Assembly (NCBI GenBank): GCA_946807835.1
Contig: OX327705.1
Coordinates: 16,026,501 to 16,090,500 of the forward strand
Direction of reading: 5' to 3'
From: Ailanthus altissimus
Taxonomy: Eukaryota; Streptophyta; Magnoliopsida; Sapindales; Simaroubaceae
DNA: 64,000 nt
Positions 58,190 to 64,000 of the stretch are shown in pieces. The notes under the pieces were generated by a model. It was not told the DNA's origin, made no database searches, and worked only from the letters and a program-made list of their open reading frames with translations. The position numbers and the translations under genes are program-made. Numbering within the stretch: position 1 is the stretch's first letter; the number at the start of each line of letters is the position of its first letter.

Positions 58190-61100
58190 GTAAAAGTTAA
58201 TATTTCTTTACTGGATGCTATTAAACAGGTTCCCTCTTATATAAAATTTTTGAAGAATTTATGCACAATAAAAAAAAAACTGAATGTGAAAAAGAAAGCA
58301 TTTTTAGCTGAACAAGTAAGTGCCATTCTTCAGAACAATAATGCTTTGAAATATAAAGACTCTGGTTGTCCTACAATTTCATGTATTATTGGAAGTCATA
58401 AAATTGAACAAGCCTTACTTGATCTTGGTGCTAGTGTGAATTTACTGTCGTATTTAGTTTATCAGCAGCTCAATCTCGGTGAGTTAAAATCAACTTCTGT
58501 AACCCTTTTACTTGCTGATAGATCAATAAAAGTACCAAGAGGGACAGTGGAAGATGTTTTAGTTCAAGTTGATAAATTCATATATCTTGTGGATTTTATT
58601 GTCTTGGACATAAAACTTGTTAAATGATGTAATCCGATACTTGTTATTTTGGGTCGTCTATTTTTAACAATTTCTAACGCTTTGATTAATTGCAAGAATA
58701 GAGTAATGAAGTTTTCATTTGGAAACATGACACTTAAACTCAATGTTTTCAATATGTGTAAGCAACCATATGAATGGGAGGTTGAAAGTGAAGAAGGCGA
58801 CATGATTGAAACGATTGTGGAGGATTATATTCAAAAAGGGAGTTCTACCGATCCCTTAGAAATGTGTTTAATAAATTCATTTAAGTCAAATATACAATTA
58901 GATCCCGAAATCTCTGACATATGTTCTTTACTCGACTGTGCACAGGTGATTGAAAATAAATGGTGAAAACTAAACTTTGAAGAATTTGGAGAAAATGAGG
59001 ATAAACAGAACGAAATTTCAAAGTTGGAGTTAAAACCTCTACCTGAAGGACTGAAATATGCATTTCTTAGAGAGAAACAAACTTACCCGGTGGTAATGTC
59101 TTCTACACTCACAAGCGAACAAGAAGGTAAGTTGATTGAATTATTGAAAATGCATAAAAATGTAATTTGGTGGACTTCAAAAGACATAAATGGTATTAAT
59201 TCTTTGATTTGCACACATAGAATACACCTAGAGGATATGCCAAAACTTCCCAACAACCTCAAAAGAGATTAAATCCACATATGAAAGAAGTAGTGAGAGC
59301 TGAAGTTCTCAAATTACTTGAAGTAGGAATCATCTATCCTATCTCAGATAGTAGGGGTGGGCAATTTTGGGTTTGGGTCAGGTTCGAGAATTATTTTGAA
59401 ACGACATAGTTTTGATTCGAGTTCGGGATAGGTCGGGACAATTCAGGATGGTTTGGGTCGAGACGGTTTGAGTTTGGGATAATTTGGGATGGTTTGGGTC
59501 GGGATGGTTCAGGTTCGGAACAATTCAGAATAATTCAGGACGGTTCGAGTCGGGTTCAGAAATAATGCCCACCCCTATCAGATAGTAAGTAGGTAAGTCC
59601 TACTCAGATAGTACCAAAAAAATCTGGAATCACAGTCATTGAAAATGAAAAAGGTGAGTTAATACCAACTTGAGTCTCATCTAGTTGGAGGATGTGCATA
59701 AATTATAGAAAGTTGAACTCGGCCACTAGAAAAGACCATTTTCCTTTACCATTCCTTGATCAAATTATAAAAAGAGTAGCAGGACATCCATACTATTGCT
59801 TTCTAGATGGTTATTCTGGTTATTATCAAATTCCTATAGTATTAGAGGATCAAGAAAAGACTACATTCACATGCCCCTTTGAAACCTTTGCTTTTAGAAG
59901 AATACCCTTTGGATTTGTAATGCCCTATCAACATTTTAGAGATGTATGTTAAGCACTTTTAGTGACATGATTGAGCATTATTTAGAAGTTGTCATGGATG
60001 ATTTAATTGTGTTTGGAAATTCTTTTGATAATTGTCTTGAAAACTTAGAAAATATTTTAAAAAGATGTGAAGAAAATAGCCTTGTATTGAATTGGAAAAA
60101 ATGTCATTACATGGTTACTTCTGGAATTTTTTTTGGGACGTGTAGTGTCTTCTAAAGGAATTGAAGTGAATAAGGCAAAAGTTGAACTCATTACACATTT
60201 GCCTCCACAAAAAACAGTCAAAGAAATCCGATCTTACTTAGGACATGCTGGATTCTATAGGAGGTTCATCAAAAAATTTAGTGCTATATCTAAACCTCTT
60301 TGTAATCTCTTAGTAAAAGATGTATCATTTGACTGGACTCAAGAGTGTCAAAATTCGTTTGAAAATTTAATTGACCTCTTAATATCTGCTCCTATCATAC
60401 AATCTCCTGATTGGTCTTTACCTTTTGAGCTCATGTGTGATGCTAGTGACTATGCTGTTGGTGCTGTATTGGGACAAAGAAAGGAAGGTAAATCCTATGT
60501 AATTTATTATGCAAGTAGAACTTTAAACAGTGCACAAATGAATTACACAACAACTGAAAAAGAACTACTTGCTGTAATATTTGCATTAGACAAATTTCGT
60601 TCTTACTTAATTGGTTCTTCAACTATTGTATTTACTAACCATACTGCTATAAGGTACTTAATGTCAAAACAAGATGCAAAACCAAGGTTGATTCGATGGA
60701 TTCTATTGCTTCAAGAATTTATTATCACTATCAAGGATAAGAAGGGAGCTGAGAATGTTGTTGCAGATCACTTATCAAGACTTGCACCAAATTCATCAAC
60801 AGAAATAACACCTATTAACGATTCTTTTCCTGATGAATTTTTATTTTCTACTGTTACAATGCATTGGTATGCTAATATTGTTAATTTTCTTGTAACATGA
60901 GAAATGTCACCTCAATAGAATGCTCAAGACAAAAGAAAAGTTTTAACTGAGGTAAAAAAGTTTTATTGGGATGATTCTTATCTCTTCAAATATTGTCGTG
61001 ATTAAATATTTCGAAGATGCATACTCGACAATGAGGTAAGTAAAGTTATTAAATTTTGTCATTCTTAAGCATGTGGGGGACATTTCTCATCAAAGAAAAC

Positions 61101-62160
61101 AGCTGCAAAAATCTTACAGTGTGGATTTTATTGGCCCACTTTATTTAAAGATACGCATGCATTTTGTATAACGTGTGAAAATTGTCAAAATTTTGGATCA
61201 ATTTCAAAATGAAACATAATGCCTTTGAAATCCATTCTTGTTATTGTAATCTTTAATTGTTGGGGGATAGATTTTATAGAACCATTTCCGCTATCATTTG
61301 GATTTACGTATATTTTAGTTGTAGTAAATTATGTCTCAAAATGGACTGAGGCTATTCCATGTCAAAATAATGACCATAAAACAGTCGTGAAATTTTTTAA
61401 AGAAAATATCTTAAGTCGATTTGGAATCTCTCGAGCCATTATAAGTGATAGAGGTAAGCATTTTTGTAATAAACCATTTGAAACATTAATGAAAAAATAT
61501 GGTATTACTTATAAAGTTGCCACCCCTTATCATCCTCAAACAAGTGGATAAGTTGAATTAGCAAATAGGGAGATAAAATAAATTTTAGAAAAAACTATAA
61601 ATTCAAATCGTAAATATTGATCTTTAAGACTAAATGATGCACTGTGTGCTTATAGAACTGCTTTTAAAACTTCATTGGGTATGTCTTCTTATAGGATAGT
61701 TTTTGAAAAACATCGTCATTTACCTGTGAAACTTAAGCATAAAGCCTACTGGGCTATTAAAACTTTCAATGTAAATATTAATTCTACTGAAAACATACGT
61801 AAATTACAAATAAATGAACTTGAAGAATTGAGAAATGATTCATATGAGAATTCAAAAATTCATAAAGTTAAAATCAAAGCTTTTCATGGTAAAAAAATTC
61901 AGAGAAAAATATTTGACACTGGTTAGAAGGTTTTGCTTTATAATTCTCGACTTCACATATTCCCTGAAAAATTAAGATCAAGATGGAGTGATCCTTTTAT
62001 TGTGAAACATGTGTGCCCTTATGGAATAATTGTAATTGAAAATCATAGAAATGAGAATGTGTTTAAAGTAAATGGGCAAAGACTCAAGTCGTTTCTAGAA
62101 AATCAAGCTTTTCATAGAGAATTTACGTCCCTGTTGAACCCTTGTTATGAAACCAATTAA
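58190..62160 (+). pseudogene. Athila-like Ty3/gypsy pol, broken and interrupted by a MITE
   Basis: Protease: ALLDLGASVNLL near 58410, the D-x-G-A-S variant usual in Athila. Reverse transcriptase: MCINYRKLNSATRKDHFPLP near 59692, DGYSGYYQIPI, and the active site VVMDDLIVFG near 59990. RNase [18 protein letters not shown] and [20 protein letters not shown] near 60430-60600, ending VADHLSRL. Integrase: an HHCC remnant with CITCENC near 61170, then D-D-E positions in GIDFIEPFP, ISDRGKHFCN and the segment VELANREIK near 61553. The C-terminal part ends [14 protein letters not shown] near 62020. Frameshifts occur in RT near 59930 and in a T-run near 60130, and stops occur throughout. The MITE at 59352-59577 separates protease linker from RT. 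Confidence 0.95.
59352..59577. mobile_element. hAT-type MITE, 226 bp, nested in the gypsy pol
   Basis: The ends are exact 12-bp inverted repeats, TAGGGGTGGGCA and TGCCCACCCCTA. The 8-bp direct repeat TCAGATAG flanks it at 59344-59351 and 59578-59585, the size made by hAT transposases. The interior is a GGTTTGGGTCGGGATGG-like simple repeat with no coding potential. Removing it rejoins the reading of the pol (YPISDS followed by K-WVSPTQIV-like text). Confidence 0.97.
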
Positions 62161-62365
62161 TCTTTATTTTATATATTTACATATTTATATATATTTATTC
62201 TTCTTCTAACTTTATTTGTTTTGTTTTTACTTACAGGTTAATTTAGTAGTTTTGTTAAAGTTTTATTTTGCACCTCGATTAAGTGGCGGATAACGGTATT
62301 CCGTGATATTTTAAGTCGATTTTGTCAGTTTCCTATAATTACTAATATCTTCTCTTCTTCCCTCA
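62161..62365. other. Short AT-rich spacer downstream of pol
   Basis: No feature apart from AT-rich sequence. No LTR-like text of the 5' LTR recurs here, so the element has not ended. Confidence 0.4.
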
Positions 62366-63013
62366 TTGCCTCAAAATTCCTTGAAGAAAATTTACCAAGA
62401 AAGATGTGAAAGATTAAGGTTATTAATAATTATGAAGATACCTGTTGATTTACGTTGGTTAATTGAAGCCAATGTTCGATTGACATGTGAATTTTTAGAC
62501 TCATTAATTTCCTACATGCTTGGCTTAGGTAAAAACTCTTTTGCAAAAAAACGAAGAGCAAAATGATTAAACGTTTGTTACAAGTGTGCACGCATGACTT
62601 GTAACACACGTTGTCGCACTTTAGGAATAGTGTCTGTAAATCGCAAAGATAAAATTAGGTTCATTAAGGATGATCTGAGTAAGATGTCTTTAGATGATAT
62701 CTTATCGACTCTTGAGACACATCCTAGTAGATATGTGCATATTGCAATTTGTGAATTATAGGACATATTCCTAAAAGAATATGTGCATATCTTTAGATGG
62801 TTCATTAAGGATGATTTGAGTAAGAAGTCTTTAGATGATATCTTATCAACTCTTGAGACACATCCTAGTGGATATGTGCATATTGCAATTTGTGAATTAT
62901 GGAACATATTCCTAAAAGAACATGAGCGGTACAGTCTCGGGAATCTGACTTTAAAAGACCATGTTTGCCAATTTATAAGAAAATTGGATGAGAAGCCTAT
63001 CCCCGACCCATAG
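62366..63013 (+). pseudogene. Unknown frame downstream of pol, with in-frame duplication
   Basis: With read-through of stops at about 62564 and 62759 the frame gives MKIPVDLRWLIEANVRLTCE, FLDSLISYMLGLGKNSFAKK, CYKCARMTCNTRC, KDDLSKMSLDDILSTLETHP, YVHIAICELWNIFLKEHERY and a tail ending DEKPIPDP. I do not recognise the family. Codon positions look protein-like (a Cys-rich CxxC...CxxRC block, amphipathic segments), so it was a gene or an element ORF rather than noise. A 141-bp stretch is duplicated in frame. It sits where some Athila elements have an extra (env-like) ORF, but no signal peptide or membrane segment is evident. A captured host gene is the alternative. Confidence 0.5.
62661..62942. 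repeat. 141-bp tandem duplication inside the unknown frame
   Basis: TCATTAAGGATGAT starts at 62661 and again at 62802. The two copies differ at only a handful of positions and 141 is 47 codons, so the duplication kept the frame. The first copy holds a TAG where the second has TGG. Confidence 0.9.
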
Positions 63014-63305
63014 AGGGCGTTTAAGCCGTTGTTCTACGTAAAACCAGAGGAAAATGTGAGCCACAATCACAACTACTTATATATATATATTTACTATAGC
63101 TGTTATTTTTAAATGTTTCATTTTAAACTTAAACATCTTTTCAATAACCAACCATCTATAGTCCTTTTTGAAAATTTTGTATTTTAAGCCGACAACCCAT
63201 GTGACTTTTCCAGCTAACAAATTAAAAATTGGTATAAAGGTGTTAAAAATTTTGTATTTCAAGCCAACAGCCCATGTGACTTAACTTTGCAACATCTTTT
63301 GCTTC

Positions 63306-63313
63306 TATAAATA
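63306..63313 (+). promoter_or_regulatory. TATA box upstream of the LOG-like frame
   Basis: TATAAATA lies 67 bp before the ATG, a normal spacing for a short plant leader. Just upstream AAGCC(G/A)ACA(A/G)CCCATG then TGACTT is present twice (63186-63207 and 63261-63282), 75 bp apart. Confidence 0.5.
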
Positions 63314-63379
63314 CATTGCATTGTTTCTGCATCTTTGTACAAACGCAAATTTATTCAAAGAAAGAGGGTGAGTATAATC

Positions 63380-63972
63380 ATGGAAGGATCATCAACTTGT
63401 AAATTCACAAAAATTTGTGTCTTTTGTGGATTCAGCCTTGAAAAAACTAGTGAGTTTATAGAAGCAGCAGAAACCCTTGGTAAAGTGTTAGCTGAGTGAA
63501 ATATTCATTTAGTATATGGGGGAGGTAGTCTTGGATTAATGGGACGTGTGGCAACTGCTACACAAAATAAAGGCAGTCAAGTTTTGTGTATCATACCGAA
63601 AGCTCTAACTGTTGGAGACATTGTAGAAAAAATAATTGGGGATAAGTTACATGTATCATCAATGCATAAACGAATATCTTTTATGCTTCGTAATGCTGAT
63701 GCCTTCATAGCTCTGCCTGGAGGTTTCAGAACGTTGGAGGAAGTTTTTCAAATTATCTCATGGGCACAATTGCAAATCCATAAAAAGAACCCATTGGTTT
63801 GTTAAATGTTGATGGTTTTTATAATGGGTTGTTATCTTTTCTTGACTATGTAGTGGAAAAACAATTCGTCTCATCTGCAACACAACAGATCCTTATTTCT
63901 GCTTCAACAGTTGATCAGTTACCCGATGAACTACAAGCTTTTACACCTTTATCTGATCCAATAATGAGTTAG
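63380..63972 (+). pseudogene. LOG-like cytokinin riboside 5'-monophosphate phosphoribohydrolase, intronless and broken
   Basis: From ATG 63380 the text reads a near-complete LOG protein of about 198 codons: KICVFCGFS, LVYGGGSLGLMGRVA, VSSMHKRISFML, NADAFIALPGGFRTLEEVFQ, then LLNVDGFYNGLLSFLDYVVE and a tail ending at TAG 63970-63972. LOG enzymes release active cytokinin bases from their nucleotides in the cytosol. Three lesions are seen: TGA at 63497-63499 where Trp is expected (codon 40), one missing base near 63796 (CCATTGG-TTTG), and Arg in place of the Gly of the PGGxGT motif. No introns are present, although well-known plant LOG genes have several. It may be a retrocopy or a member of an intron-poor subgroup. 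It lies 1.2 kb behind the gypsy pol in the same orientation. Confidence 0.85.
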
Positions 63973-64000
63973 ATAGATTGATATACTGATAATAGTGAAA

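Noticed and set aside
1..64000. tRNA, rRNA, snoRNA or microRNA genes.
   Set aside because: Apart from the tRNA-derived boxes in the SINE, I saw no cloverleaf or rRNA text by eye. A tRNAscan or Infernal run would be decisive.

Overview
This window is plant nuclear DNA, almost certainly from a eudicot. It is AT-rich. The host genes have plant-type GT-AG introns, and the families are plant ones: an alpha-expansin, RING E3 ligases and a cytosolic pyruvate kinase. The mobile elements are also plant types: Athila/Tat-like Ty3/gypsy, Tork-like Ty1/copia, Mutator-like and hAT elements, and a tRNA-derived SINE. I cannot name the species from sequence alone.

Layout. 1-17.8 kb is gene-free and repeat-rich. 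It holds a 47-48 bp degenerate tandem array split by a solo LTR (5-bp target duplication), two diverged copies of one LTR family, a Mutator-type MITE with a 9-bp target duplication, about 1 kb of self-complementary AT-rich repeat, and a broken Mutator-like transposase that itself carries an AT-rich insert. 17.9-41.4 kb is the gene island: a RING-H2 protein gene whose expected ATG reads ACG (+), an alpha-expansin (+), an almost complete copia element (-), a single-exon RING-H2 E3 ligase with a SINE just upstream of its ATG (+), and a cytosolic pyruvate kinase with one probable GC-AG intron (-). 41.4-54.5 kb is again gene-free, with several minisatellites, a decayed gypsy-type reading frame and a broken hAT transposase (-). 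54.6 kb to the end is a decayed Athila-like gypsy element (5' LTR, tRNA-Asp-type primer site, leader repeats, gag, pol). A 226-bp hAT MITE is nested in its pol. Two further frames follow in the same orientation: an unknown one with a 141-bp in-frame duplication, and a broken, intronless LOG-like cytokinin-activating enzyme.

Four or so host genes look real. They are unrelated housekeeping or growth genes and do not form a pathway cluster. Nearly all other open frames lie in mobile elements or are chance frames in AT-rich repeats. I found no convincing new multi-gene system. The most interesting leads are the ACG start, the SINE next to a start codon, the nested hairpins in the copia LTR, and the LOG-like frame behind the Athila pol. 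Exon limits were set by eye from splice consensus, reading phase and family similarity; no alignments or searches were run.
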